DNA of 64,000 bases from CAYPPG01 sp964412555 (GCA_964412555.1 CAYPPG010000003.1:62001-126000), one strand, 5' to 3'; positions 54,037 to 63,727 are shown, numbered from the stretch's first letter. Notes: generated by a model not told the origin, from the letters alone. Translations and numbers: made by a program.

Positions 54037-55791
54037 ATGGCGAGAATATTGGGTATCGACTTAGGTACAACCAACTCTGTAATTGCTTACATGGATGGGG
54101 ACACCCCAACGATTATCCCGAATGAGTTGGGGGATCGGATAACTCCATCGGTGGTCTATTTTCAAGAAGAGGGTTCCGTTCTGGTTGGGAAGAAAGCCCG
54201 TCGCGCAGCAGGTTTGAATCCTCAACGCTCGGTTTTTTCGATCAAGCGTCACATGGGAACCGGTTTTCGTGTGAATATCGATGATAGGGAATATACTCCA
54301 CAAGAGATATCTTCTTGTATATTGCAAAAGCTGAAGTCGGATGCGGAGTATTTCTTTGGAGCGGAATGTCCTGAAGCGGTCATTACTGTTCCGGCTTATT
54401 TTACAGACGCCCAACGGCAGGCGACACGTGATGCCGGACAAATAGCCGGCTTTCACGTCCGTCGAATCATCGATGAGCCGACCGCAGCGGCAATCTCTTA
54501 TGGTTTGGAAAAGGAAAACGATCAGATTCTGATGGTGTATGACTTGGGGGGTGGGACATTTGACGTTTCCATCATCGAGATGGTAAAGGGAGTCTTCCAA
54601 GTCCTTTCCATAAAAGGAAACAATCATCTCGGTGGTGACGATTTTGACCAACGAGTAGTCGAATATCTTCTAGAAAGATTCAAAGAAAAACAAGGCGTAG
54701 ATTTACAGGATGATCAAAAAGCCATGTTCCGCCTTCGGGAAGCAGCACAGGAAGCGAAAATCGAATTGTCCGGAGTGACAAAAACACAAGTGATCGTAGA
54801 AGCGATTGCAATGACTTCAAAAGGACCGATCACACTGGAGGAGGAACTCAGCCGGGCGACTTTCGAGAGTTTGGTTCACGATTTGTTGGAAATGACCATT
54901 GAACCAACTCATCAAGCGATTGAGGATGCCGGATTGAATCCGGAAGATATTTCCAATGTATTGTTGGTAGGTGGTAGTACTCGGATTCCGGCGGTTCAGG
55001 AAATCGTCCATAAAATTGTTCAAAAAGAACCGCGAAAAGATGTAAGTCCGGATGAATGTGTCTCTTTAGGGGCTGCCATACAAGGATCGATTCTTGCGCC
55101 TCTGGATGAGGAATTGGAACAAACAGCGGCAGATGCTGTGAATAAAGAGGGGCCGGTCATCGTTCACTTAACCCCATTTTCACTCGGAGTCGGTTTGTCA
55201 GATGACCGTTATGGGGTTTTGATCGAACGAAATTCCACCTATCCGACTGAAGCAAAAGATTTATTTACGACCACTCGCGACTTTCAGACGGCGATCAGTT
55301 TTCCTATCTATGAAGGGGAAGAAATGGTCGCTTCAGCAAATACGTTTCTTGATATGCTGCGAATTGATGACATTCCACCTGCCCCGCGTGGGGTTCCCCG
55401 AATCGAAGTGACTTTTCGACTCAATCAGGACCGTATTTTGGAAGCGACGGCAAAAGATTTGACAACCGGAAATGAGGTGAGTGTCACTATTATTGCTACA
55501 GATAATCGGTTGAGCGAAGAAGAAGTGCGTGAATTGACAAAAGCGGCACAAGAGCGTGTTACGGAGATGCTGCAATCGCGAAAGAAACAAGAGCAATCCA
55601 ATGAAGTAGAAAGTTTGGTCTATAAAGCAAAACGTGTATTTTCCGATTCGGATGATCCTCTTGCCGAAGAAGCGATGCAGATGATCCAAGAACTCGAAAG
55701 CGCTGACAATTTGGATGACGATGAATACTTACAAGAAAAAATGGGGCAGTTGAACGAAATGCTTTCCCGTTATGAAACCGCCGATTATTGA
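54037..55791 (+). CDS. dnaK: Divergent DnaK (Hsp70) chaperone
   Basis: 584 residues. The ATPase domain is canonical: LGIDLGTTNSVIAYMDG, VITVPAYFTDAQRQATRDAG, YDLGGGTFDVSI and LLVGGSTRIPAVQ. The linker and substrate-binding part differ from housekeeping DnaK: LTPFSLGVGLSDDRYGVLIERN replaces the usual LGIETLGG segment, and the lid is shortened, ending SRYETADY without the common acidic tail. It is 50-60 residues shorter than typical. With its J-like/TPR and GrpE partners it looks like a specialised second Hsp70 system. Confidence 0.92.
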   Translation: MARILGIDLGTTNSVIAYMDGDTPTIIPNELGDRITPSVVYFQEEGSVLVGKKARRAAGLNPQRSVFSIKRHMGTGFRVNIDDREYTPQEISSCILQKLKSDAEYFFGAECPEAVITVPAYFTDAQRQATRDAGQIAGFHVRRIIDEPTAAAISYGLEKENDQILMVYDLGGGTFDVSIIEMVKGVFQVLSIKGNNHLGGDDFDQRVVEYLLERFKEKQGVDLQDDQKAMFRLREAAQEAKIELSGVTKTQVIVEAIAMTSKGPITLEEELSRATFESLVHDLLEMTIEPTHQAIEDAGLNPEDISNVLLVGGSTRIPAVQEIVHKIVQKEPRKDVSPDECVSLGAAIQGSILAPLDEELEQTAADAVNKEGPVIVHLTPFSLGVGLSDDRYGVLIERNSTYPTEAKDLFTTTRDFQTAISFPIYEGEEMVASANTFLDMLRIDDIPPAPRGVPRIEVTFRLNQDRILEATAKDLTTGNEVSVTIIATDNRLSEEEVRELTKAAQERVTEMLQSRKKQEQSNEVESLVYKAKRVFSDSDDPLAEEAMQMIQELESADNLDDDEYLQEKMGQLNEMLSRYETADY

Positions 55792-55821
55792 TTCTTCGTT
55801 TCCCGGGTATGAAAGATCAGA

Positions 55822-55854
55822 AAAATGAGACGGCCTGTTAGGCCGTCTCATTTT
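55822..55854. terminator. Strong intrinsic terminator after dnaK
   Basis: AAAATGAGACGGCCT and AGGCCGTCTCATTTT form a perfect 15-bp stem with loop GTT, followed by GTTATAATAT. The A/T-rich stem base allows function in both directions. Confidence 0.9.
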
Positions 55855-55996
55855 GTTATAATATAAAGAACATGTGACTTGTGTTAACCGTGAAACGTTT
55901 TCAAAAAAGCACGGATTCACGAAAATGTGAACCATTACAAAAATGTTTTTTGTTAAAATGTTTGGGACACAAGAGAATTGAGAAGGAGTAGAACTG

Positions 55997-57589
55997 ATGG
56001 AAGGTTTGATTTGTCCGGTTTGTGGAGCGACGAATCCCGTTGAAGCAACGGTCTGTGAAAATTGCAGCGAGAACTTGAATGCGGTGAAAAGCGTGATGGA
56101 TACCGCCAACACGCATTACAATGAAGCGCTTGCACTAGCGCATTCAGGACGGTTGGATGAAGCGATTGCGCAATTGGAAGCGGCAATCGCGCTTTCGGGC
56201 ATGGATCCGAATTACCACAATCTGCTGGGAACGGTATATGCCCAAAAGGGATTGTATAGTGAATCGATCCGGGCCTGGGAAAGAGCGCTGGCCCTCAATC
56301 CGGAAATGGAGAAAGCCTATAAGAATATCGAAAAAGCCAGACGAATGGAAGAAGAAGCGGCGGAAGAACAACAGAAACGTCCTTTTTTGCTGACTTCGAT
56401 TACGGCCTCAATTGTGGCTGCTCTTTTCTTGGTAACAACCATTTTTTTCGGTGTCCGCTCTTATTTTGCATCCAATCGCATTGAGACGATGACACATGAT
56501 TTGACCACGAAAACCAATGAAGCACAATCCTGGAAACTCAAATATGACAACATGAAAGAGATTCTTCCCGGAGGTGGTTTGGATCAAATCATGAAAGAAT
56601 TGACCGAGGCGAAAAAAGTCGCCGAGGAAAGGCAAACACAATTGGAAAGGGAACGCGACCGCTATACAAAAATCGTGCAATCCCGCAATGATGAAATCAC
56701 CAAACTCCGCGATCAAATCAAAACGCTGCAAACGGAAAACACACAACAGAAACAAGATCTTCAAAAAATGAATGGTTTGCAGTCAATGATCACTCGAAAT
56801 AACGCCCAGATCGAGAATCTCCAAAAAACCATTCAGGAAAAAAATGAGGAGATTAAAAAAGCGAATGAGCGTACTGAGGAAATGAAACAAAAATTGCTCA
56901 TTGCTCAGCAAACGATTGAAACGATCCGCCAAGAGCGCATCGACAGCTTGGATAAAGCACGAAAGGCACATGAACAAGCGTTGGAGGAAGTTCATTCACA
57001 AATATTGGATTTACGCAGCGAAATTGCACAGCACGAGCGGAAACATCTTGATATGAAATATGCGAATGAGGTGTTGATCAAAGCGTTGGATAATCTGGAA
57101 GCGAATGAATTCGATTTAGCGTTTCAGAATGTGCAAGACGCATTAAATCGTGTACAGAATCATCCTACGGCGATCTATCTTCATAATAAACTACAAGACA
57201 TCATGAGTAATCCTCTGGAAATGGAAATGCGCAGACAGGAACAAATGAATAGAGAACGGCAACGAGCACAGAAGAGAGCCGAATTGGTCACGATCAATTT
57301 GGAAGCAGCCGAGGAGTATTATGAGCAAGGCGCTTATCCACGGGCAATCGAATCGGCGCGGCGTGCTCTTGCGCTTTCCCCTTCCGATCCGGATAAATTA
57401 GAGGATCTCAATCGCTTGATCCATGAGTCTGAAGAAAGGAATCGAAAAAATGCGATGCTGGTTTTAGAAGCACGGGAAAAAATCGTGAATGGTAAATATC
57501 GGGAAGCAAGATCACTTTTGAATAAAGTTCTGAGACGTTCGGCTTCTCATCCGGAAGCAAACGAGTTGATGCAACAATTAGAAAATTGA
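55997..57589 (+). CDS. Zinc-ribbon, TPR, membrane-helix, coiled-coil protein
   Basis: 530 residues, not a named family. Residues 6-23 form a zinc ribbon (Cys6, Cys9, Cys20, Cys23). Two TPRs lie at about 33-110. One membrane helix is at about 130-154 (FLLTSITASIVAALFLVTTIF). A long coiled coil follows (about 160-400; Gln/Glu/Lys-rich heptads). The C-terminal 100 residues hold further TPR-like helices (AEEYYEQGAYPRAIESARRALALSPSDPD). It would sit in the inner membrane with the ribbon and first TPRs on one side and the coiled coil on the other. A role as assembly scaffold is a guess. Confidence 0.75.
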   Translation: MEGLICPVCGATNPVEATVCENCSENLNAVKSVMDTANTHYNEALALAHSGRLDEAIAQLEAAIALSGMDPNYHNLLGTVYAQKGLYSESIRAWERALALNPEMEKAYKNIEKARRMEEEAAEEQQKRPFLLTSITASIVAALFLVTTIFFGVRSYFASNRIETMTHDLTTKTNEAQSWKLKYDNMKEILPGGGLDQIMKELTEAKKVAEERQTQLERERDRYTKIVQSRNDEITKLRDQIKTLQTENTQQKQDLQKMNGLQSMITRNNAQIENLQKTIQEKNEEIKKANERTEEMKQKLLIAQQTIETIRQERIDSLDKARKAHEQALEEVHSQILDLRSEIAQHERKHLDMKYANEVLIKALDNLEANEFDLAFQNVQDALNRVQNHPTAIYLHNKLQDIMSNPLEMEMRRQEQMNRERQRAQKRAELVTINLEAAEEYYEQGAYPRAIESARRALALSPSDPDKLEDLNRLIHESEERNRKNAMLVLEAREKIVNGKYREARSLLNKVLRRSASHPEANELMQQLEN

Positions 57590-57628
57590 AACCTTTTAAA
57601 AAAATCAATCAAGCTAAACTCATCAGGG

Positions 57629-57652
57629 GGGCGGGTATTCATCCGCCCTTTC
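57629..57652 (+). terminator. Intrinsic terminator
   Basis: GGGCGGGT (57629-57636) pairs with ATCCGCCC (57641-57648), one G-U pair, loop ATTC, followed by TTTCGTTT. It ends the zinc-ribbon protein transcript. Confidence 0.75.
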
Positions 57653-57775
57653 GTTTCGCCTGGACAACTGTTCGTTTGGAACTCATTTATGATACATTTT
57701 CCTTGATAGCAGGAGGATAATGATTATAAGTGATGCCGTCATGATAAACGATAGCGAATTCGAGGTTACTATTCG

Positions 57776-58552
57776 ATGAATTCTGAAAAGATTCGAATGT
57801 TACTGGAACAAGTTAAATTGAACGCATTATCCATCGATGAAGCGATGGATATCCTAAAACGTTTACCCTATGAAGATATCGGTATCGCGACACTTGATCA
57901 TCATCGATCATTACGGCAAGGGGTGGCGGAAGTCGTTTTTTGCCAAAACAAGGAAACACCGGATATCATCAAAATTGTACAACATTTGCGGCAAAATCAC
58001 CAACCGGTCTTAGCAACACGAGTCTTGCCGGAAGCGTCGGAAAAATTGGTAGAGGAATTTCCGGATGCGATTTTCCACAAGCGGGCAAGAGCTGTTACAA
58101 TAGGAGAAAACGAAATTGCAGAAGGAATTGGAAATGTGCTTGTGATCTGCGCCGGAACATCCGATCTTCCAGTAGCGGAAGAAGCGATTATCACCGCCCG
58201 GTTTACGGGTTCGAGGACAACTCAGCTGACCGATGTCGGTGTGGCGGGAATCCACCGTTTATTGGGGCGATTGGATAGTATTCGATCCGCGAATGCAATT
58301 GTAGTGGTGGCTGGAATGGAAGGAGCACTGGCGAGTGTTGTGGGAGGATTAGTGGATGCACCTGTCGTTGCCGTGCCGACAAGTGTCGGATATGGTGCCA
58401 GTTTCGGGGGTGTTTCTGCGCTTCTTACAATGCTGAACAGCTGCAGCGCAGGAGTAACTGTAGTGAATATCGATAATGGTTTTGGAGCCGGATTTGCGGC
58501 CAGCGTAATCAACAAGCGCATTTGTAACGTCAAACAGGAAGGAAAACCATGA
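57776..58552 (+). CDS. larB: Nickel-pincer cofactor biosynthesis protein LarB
   Basis: 258 residues. LarB carboxylates and hydrolyses nicotinic acid adenine dinucleotide, the first step to the nickel-pincer cofactor of lactate racemase and relatives. Conserved segments are GVAEVVFCQNKE, ATRVLP, VICAGTSDLPVAEEA, DVGVAGIHRLL, VVAGMEGALASVVGGL and VPTSVGYGASFGGVSALL. larC, larE and larA are not in the window. The stop overlaps the start of the FecR-GspG gene by 4 nt (ATGA). Confidence 0.93.
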   Translation: MNSEKIRMLLEQVKLNALSIDEAMDILKRLPYEDIGIATLDHHRSLRQGVAEVVFCQNKETPDIIKIVQHLRQNHQPVLATRVLPEASEKLVEEFPDAIFHKRARAVTIGENEIAEGIGNVLVICAGTSDLPVAEEAIITARFTGSRTTQLTDVGVAGIHRLLGRLDSIRSANAIVVVAGMEGALASVVGGLVDAPVVAVPTSVGYGASFGGVSALLTMLNSCSAGVTVVNIDNGFGAGFAASVINKRICNVKQEGKP

Positions 58553-59943
58553 ATAGAATGGGATACTGTCTAAAAAAATGGATATCCTTAGTATTGATTG
58601 GCGGAGGAATGGGTTTTTTATGGGGGTATCCTTCATTCGCGGATATCGTAACGTTGAAAGACGGAACAAAAATGCGGTGTGAGGTTATATCGGATTCTCA
58701 AGTCAGTGAAACAGGAGCCGCTTTTTTGCAGATTCGTGTGGATAACTCGATGATTTGGCTAAGCCGTGACGCCGTGGAACGAGTCGAGAGAAGACCTGAA
58801 ACCGGTCCAGCCGGTTCGGAATTACACGACTTAGTGGAAAAGCTGAAACGGGAAGGAAGAGCGTTTGAAAATTTACCCACTCAAACGGATTTTTCCGCTC
58901 TTACTCCAGTGGTGGATCAAGAGGTCGAGTTGAAAGTCCAAGAAGTGCGAGGGTGGATCTATACCTATGAAGATCGAAACGCATTGGTGGAAAAAAAACG
59001 CGCTCCCCTCCATAGTGGTGAAGAAGTTCCCATTGGCTCTTTTCTTTCGGTGCCCCCTAATTCTCACGCCACTTTCAAGGTGGGAGATATCGGAGAAATT
59101 GGAGTATTAGGAAATACCCGGCTTCGAATCGATGAATTCTCGATGAATCGAACCCAAAGTTATACCATGGATATGCAACTCTACGAAGGTTCCGTTTGGT
59201 TCCGAGCCGGCGTGGATACCCCAAGTTTCAAGCGATTGATCCTTACGTTGAATGCTGCAAAATCCGTGATTCAAGGTGGGCTTATTTTCGTCGAGACCAC
59301 AGAACGCACCGGTGAATTGATTGTCACGTATTTGGATGGGGAAATCAATCCACTTACAAATGAAAAGAATACATTGAATTTTTGGCGGTCAGTGGATGGC
59401 CCGTATATTGTATCTGTCGGGGAAGCGATTTTAATTTCCCCGGCAACCAATCGTTTACCGGTTGAGCCTTCCCAACGGTTGGCGGAACTCCGTTCGATTG
59501 TGGAAGAGTGGGACCAATGGCAACCGGAACCGTTAGCTGTCGAGCTAGACATTTTTACACCACCGTTGAAAATGTATTCGGACTTTGGGACTCAACCTGC
59601 GCTGCATCCGTATCGCATCCCGATCGGGAAATCCATGACGCTTCCTCCGGAAACACGAAGTTTGGGTCAACTATTGAGTATGTATAAACAAGCTGTGGAG
59701 CGTTATTATGTCGATACCGGCCGCTATCCTCCCGAAGAATATGGTCTCGAAGCCCTACGAAAAAGTTATGATATTGGTGGGTGGAGAGGTCCTTATGTTT
59801 CATTGAACTTGCCAAGACGCGATTTGTGGGGAGAACCATTCGTGTTGGAAGTGATCACAGAGGGAAGAAAAGAATATGTAGACATACGCAGCAAAGGTCC
59901 AAATCGAAAAGACGATCGTGGTCTTGGTGATGACATTCGGTAA
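58549..59943 (+). CDS. FecR-like protein fused to a GspG pseudopilin core
   Basis: 464 residues. A signal peptide or anchor covers residues 1-31. Residues about 32-80 form a small beta module (DIVTLKDGTKMRCEVI, VERVERRPE). A FecR-like beta domain (about 125-260) has GSFLSVPPNSHATFKVGD and LYEGSVWFRAG. The C-terminal 90 residues are the soluble core of GspG: RYYVDTGRYPPEEYGLEAL, GWRGPYV, LWGEPFVLEV, DIRSKGPN. The hydrophobic N-terminal prepilin helix is missing, replaced by the FecR part. It is co-translated with larB. Possibly a periplasmic decoy, regulator or adaptor of a secretion pilus; the function is unknown. Confidence 0.83.
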   Translation: MNRMGYCLKKWISLVLIGGGMGFLWGYPSFADIVTLKDGTKMRCEVISDSQVSETGAAFLQIRVDNSMIWLSRDAVERVERRPETGPAGSELHDLVEKLKREGRAFENLPTQTDFSALTPVVDQEVELKVQEVRGWIYTYEDRNALVEKKRAPLHSGEEVPIGSFLSVPPNSHATFKVGDIGEIGVLGNTRLRIDEFSMNRTQSYTMDMQLYEGSVWFRAGVDTPSFKRLILTLNAAKSVIQGGLIFVETTERTGELIVTYLDGEINPLTNEKNTLNFWRSVDGPYIVSVGEAILISPATNRLPVEPSQRLAELRSIVEEWDQWQPEPLAVELDIFTPPLKMYSDFGTQPALHPYRIPIGKSMTLPPETRSLGQLLSMYKQAVERYYVDTGRYPPEEYGLEALRKSYDIGGWRGPYVSLNLPRRDLWGEPFVLEVITEGRKEYVDIRSKGPNRKDDRGLGDDIR

Positions 59944-59954
59944 GAAGATGCAGT

Positions 59955-59979
59955 AGACCGATCTCTTGAGAATCGGTCT
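59955..59979. other. Hairpin without T-run (weak terminator?)
   Basis: AGACCGAT and ATCGGTCT form an 8-bp stem, with inner CTC/GAG pairing, 12 bp after the FecR-GspG stop. No T-run follows on the forward strand, so termination would need Rho or be weak. Confidence 0.4.
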
Positions 59980-60045
59980 CGAAAATGCTCTTCTCCAATA
60001 CAATTTTCAGTTCAATCATAGATGAAGAAACAAACCGGAGTAAAT

Positions 60046-61545
60046 ATGGCCATCCAATGGAAACGATGGATGATCGTCGTAGTGTCTTTGTGCATCGTTG
60101 GATTTTGTTTGTGGATCTTGCGTTCCTGGAATCTGGTCATTGGCGACGGGGAGTTTTGTTGTAAACAGACGATCGCGGAATCGGCTTTTGCGGTGACATT
60201 GTCTCGTGCTCCACTCTCTTATTTGTTGTATCGAGGATTATTTTTTTCATTGCATCCGATACTAAATTGGTGGGTGGAAGATATCATTGCACTTTCTTCT
60301 TGTGTGGCGGGTATTGTTTTTTTCTTTGCCGTGTATTCATTGGCCAGACAAACGAGCCGTTCTTCCTTCGAGTTTTGGATAATATTTTTATTTCCTTCCA
60401 CCACCCTTTTGTTGCAAATTTTTTGCGGGCATGTTGAATTTTATCCATGGACCTGTACTCTTTTAGCGGTCAGCGCATTGTTGGCCTGGAAAAGTATCGC
60501 GGACGGCTGGTCACCGTTGTGGGCAAGCGGCACGATGGCGTTGGCGGCGGCGTTTCACTCCAGCGGCGTATTTTATTTCCCAGCATTATTATTACTCCCT
60601 CCTTTTTTTACTTATGAAACAAAAAACAAGACAAATTTGTGGTGTGAAAATCGCTCAAGAGTTCTTATTTTATTCTTTTTGTTCATTCTGACCGCGTTAC
60701 TGCATCGAACGCCTACGTATTTCTGGATCGCGATTGCTGTCGCTATGGGGATCGGTTTTCTTTTTCGAACAACGATTCAGGAATATCTTGCAAAAGGATG
60801 GGAAATTTATATTCCTTGGTTCGTCTTGTTTGCCGTTCGCGCTTTTTTCGGATTACGGGCAGAACCGCTCATTGAACATCTTCCTCCCGTATTCGAGCCA
60901 TACGATCACGGCGCCTATCTATACGAGGCGTTTTCGTGGGATCATCTTTATGATAAAACGATGTTCCATTTTTGGCTGGCTCCTTTCGGATTGATTGCAT
61001 TGCTATTGTTTGGATGGAGAGAACGAAAAAAAATCACGCGAGAGCCTTGGTTATTGTTTCTCAGTCATTTTTGCTTATGGACTCTCGTATGGACAGTTTT
61101 ATTCTATCCTCAATTAAGAACCCGAGACTGGGATTTGTTCGCGACGATGTCTATCCCTTTCAATCTATTCGCTGTGTACGCGTTTCTGCGATTTTTACCG
61201 GTGAGTTTTCAACGTACCGTCATCCCCATGATGATCCTTGCGCATCTTACTATCAGCCTGCCAGTAGTAATAAAAAATTCTCATTTGTTGGAAGGGAGAG
61301 GTTATGTGACCTTGACCTATTCTCCTACTCCCGCTGAAAACCGTGCATTTCTGCGTGGACTGCAGGTAGGTATCACTCCCTTGACTCAACCGAATGTGCG
61401 GTCCGGTTGGGCGGAAATTCGGATCGTACCTTTAGAAAGAGGATTGCACTCTTGGGCGATTCATCAGGATTTAATTCCCGGGAATCACTATCTTTTCGAT
61501 CCGATCTTACCATCGGCAGATCATCCGATTCCTCCTCCACCCTAA
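60046..61545 (+). CDS. Polytopic membrane protein, GT-C-like
   Basis: About 499 residues from the ATG at 60046, preceded by GGAG with 5-nt spacing; an ATG at 60022 lacks a binding site. About 12 membrane helices. The first loop contains NLVIGDGEFCC and SRAPLSYLLYRG and later GHVEFYPWTC, an acidic-loop layout seen in GT-C glycosyltransferases of lipid-linked sugars (PMT/ArnT-like). Without a conserved family motif the assignment stays tentative. It ends in a soluble tail with AIHQDLIPGNHY. Confidence 0.6.
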   Translation: MAIQWKRWMIVVVSLCIVGFCLWILRSWNLVIGDGEFCCKQTIAESAFAVTLSRAPLSYLLYRGLFFSLHPILNWWVEDIIALSSCVAGIVFFFAVYSLARQTSRSSFEFWIIFLFPSTTLLLQIFCGHVEFYPWTCTLLAVSALLAWKSIADGWSPLWASGTMALAAAFHSSGVFYFPALLLLPPFFTYETKNKTNLWCENRSRVLILFFLFILTALLHRTPTYFWIAIAVAMGIGFLFRTTIQEYLAKGWEIYIPWFVLFAVRAFFGLRAEPLIEHLPPVFEPYDHGAYLYEAFSWDHLYDKTMFHFWLAPFGLIALLLFGWRERKKITREPWLLFLSHFCLWTLVWTVLFYPQLRTRDWDLFATMSIPFNLFAVYAFLRFLPVSFQRTVIPMMILAHLTISLPVVIKNSHLLEGRGYVTLTYSPTPAENRAFLRGLQVGITPLTQPNVRSGWAEIRIVPLERGLHSWAIHQDLIPGNHYLFDPILPSADHPIPPPP

Positions 61546-61658
61546 AAAAGAAAATGATAATTTTGCTGGCAAGTACAAATTTAAACCATTCGAATGATGA
61601 TGTTCGTGCTAGAATCGTGACATGATTTTCATTCGCGAAATGTGATGGCAATAAAGCA

Positions 61659-62173
61659 ATGAAACGAGAACACGTTATTTATGACAGTGCCTGGAAAGAA
61701 ATCTTGGAAGCTTTTTTCCAAGATTTCATCCAATTCTTCATCTCGGAAATTTACGATAAAATCGATTGGAAGCATGGTTATGAATTTTTGGACAAGGAGT
61801 TTCAAATTCTCTATTTCGATTCATCGATTTCTTGATGTATTTACCCGAAGATTTAGAGAAGGAATTCACGGAAGAAATTCTACAGTACCAGGAGGAAAAG
61901 AAAATGCCTTTCATTGCACCTTTTGAGGAACTGGCCATGAAAAAAGGATTCGAACAAGGGAGACAAGAGGGAAGACAAGAGGGGAATCTTGAGGAAGCAC
62001 GAAAAGTATTGATAGAGTTTTTGAATATGCGATTTACGGATATTCCTTCTTCTATATATGAATCCATTCAAAAAATCGATCAATTGTCACGTTTAAGGGA
62101 TCTGCGAAAAGAGGTAATCACTGCTACATCTCTTAATGAGTTCCTTCAACGATTCAACTCCCAATCACCATAA
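61659..62173 (+). pseudogene. Rpn-family transposase/nuclease with internal deletion
   Basis: The first 54 codons (MKREHVIYDSAWKEILEAFF, then DFIQFFISEI, YEFLDKEFQIL) are a typical N-terminus of the Rpn family. A TGA then ends the frame. In another frame directly after, RFIDFLMYLPEDLEKEF, EEKKMPFIAPFEELAMKKGF and the QEGRQEG tail are the family's C-terminus. The central PD-(D/E)XK core, about 190 residues, is missing. One internal deletion with loss of frame explains this. The family also occurs at 36453-37578, but the two are divergent. Confidence 0.82.
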
Positions 62174-62274
62174 TCTCCTCACTCTCACGTTGAACAAATC
62201 GATCTAAACACAGTATAATTGACAGATCCTTTAAATTGAATTCGCATCGCATTCATTTTTTGAGAGAGTCTATT

Positions 62275-63654
62275 ATGCTTAGAACCGCCATCATCCTCGC
62301 CGCGGGTTGCGGAACAAAAATTTGGCCGTATTGCGACACATGGCCGAAAGCCGCACTCCCAATCGCCAACAAATCTCTCATTCGAAGGCAAGTAGAGATC
62401 CTTAAGGCTTGCGGAATCGAACGATTTGTCGTTGTTGTCGGCCATCTCGCATCCCAAGTGAAAGAAACCTTGATCGGCCTTGAAAGTGTTTCTTTCGTCG
62501 AACAATATAAGCCGAGTGGAACAGCCGACGCTTTATTACTTGCTTTAAAAACCTGTGATGTCGAACATGCGTTTTTTGTTATGCAGGGTGATATCCTTTT
62601 TGCGGAAGAAGATTGCCGGCGCCTAATGGAAAAATATTCAATTGACCAGAATCCGGCGACGCTCGTACAGCCGCTTGGATCTATGTCTCCCAATGAATGG
62701 ATTTGCGCAAATCTCGAGGGAGAAAGCATAAAAGAAATCCTCGGCCATCCGCGCGAAGCCACTCACAGACTTTGTGGTTTGTCTATTTTGCCGAAAGAAA
62801 TTATTCCCTTCTTGGAAACCAATCCCGGTATGATGACGTCCATCGAAGTCGGCAACATGCCTCCACAAGAATCCGAATTAGCGGAATCCCTGAGCCGTTA
62901 TCTTCAGAAAGGAAATTCTCTCTCTGCAATCGAAACTCAACATTTGTTCTTCGACATCGATAAACCTTGGCATCTGTTGGAGGCAAATACTGCTTATTTG
63001 AATTATCTTGGTTCCCGACTGACAAACAATCATATTGCAAGCAATGCTGTTGTCGCCGTGGGGGATGAAATCGAAGGATATCTGGTAATCGGTGAAGGAT
63101 CCTACATCGGCAAAGATGTCAAGATCAAAGGAAATTTATGGGTCGGCAAAAATACCAACATTGTCGATGGAGCTATCATCGGTAAAAATACTAGAATCGG
63201 TGACAATTGTACTATCCGCGAATATTGTAAAATTGAAGAATGCAGCGCAATCGGGAATCGCTGTGTAATCGGTCATGCAGCGGAATTCGGCGGCATTCTT
63301 ATGGATGGTGCGTATTCGTTTCACTATGGTGAATATTGGGGGATTATTGGCCGTTCTACGGATTTAGGCGCAGCTACGGTTTGTGGGAATTTACGCTTTG
63401 ATGATCAAAATACGATCCATCGAATCAAAGGCAGGCGTGAGTTACCCGCTTCCGCTTCCGCGAATGCTGCTTATTTGGGTGATTTTACCCGTACCGGTGT
63501 TAATACGATTCTTATGCCTGGTGTCAAAATCGGCCCATATAGTGTAATCGGGGCGGGTGTCATTCTGAACGAAGATGTGCCTAACAATTCCTTGATATAC
63601 GTTAAACAAGAACTCATTCGGAAAAAGTGGGGGCCGGAACAATACGGTTGGTAG
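62275..63654 (+). CDS. GlmU-like sugar-1-phosphate nucleotidyltransferase with left-handed beta-helix
   Basis: About 459 residues from the ATG at 62275 with GAGAG upstream; a longer frame to 62236 lacks a site. The Rossmann-like domain has AIILAAGCGTKIWPYCDTWPK (shown in part), in which Arg of the usual GxGTR is Lys. PSGTADALLLAL and VMQGDILF follow. From residue about 270 hexapeptide repeats form the left-handed helix (VKIKGNLWVGKNTNIVDGAI, IGPYSVIGAGVIL). It resembles bifunctional sugar-1-P nucleotidyltransferases/acetyltransferases of archaea and uncultured bacteria. Substrate unknown. It makes a nucleotide sugar for wall or polysaccharide. Confidence 0.88.
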   Translation: MLRTAIILAAGCGTKIWPYCDTWPKAALPIANKSLIRRQVEILKACGIERFVVVVGHLASQVKETLIGLESVSFVEQYKPSGTADALLLALKTCDVEHAFFVMQGDILFAEEDCRRLMEKYSIDQNPATLVQPLGSMSPNEWICANLEGESIKEILGHPREATHRLCGLSILPKEIIPFLETNPGMMTSIEVGNMPPQESELAESLSRYLQKGNSLSAIETQHLFFDIDKPWHLLEANTAYLNYLGSRLTNNHIASNAVVAVGDEIEGYLVIGEGSYIGKDVKIKGNLWVGKNTNIVDGAIIGKNTRIGDNCTIREYCKIEECSAIGNRCVIGHAAEFGGILMDGAYSFHYGEYWGIIGRSTDLGAATVCGNLRFDDQNTIHRIKGRRELPASASANAAYLGDFTRTGVNTILMPGVKIGPYSVIGAGVILNEDVPNNSLIYVKQELIRKKWGPEQYGW

Positions 63655-63727
63655 TTTACAGATCGTTTTTACAAGAATATATCCTTCAGCCAGGGAATAA
63701 TGATTGAAGTCTCTCCCGATACATTTC

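Noticed and set aside
55857..55862. TATAAT as promoter of the zinc-ribbon protein gene
   Set aside because: The matching -35 position falls inside the terminator stem and shows no TTGACA-like sequence.
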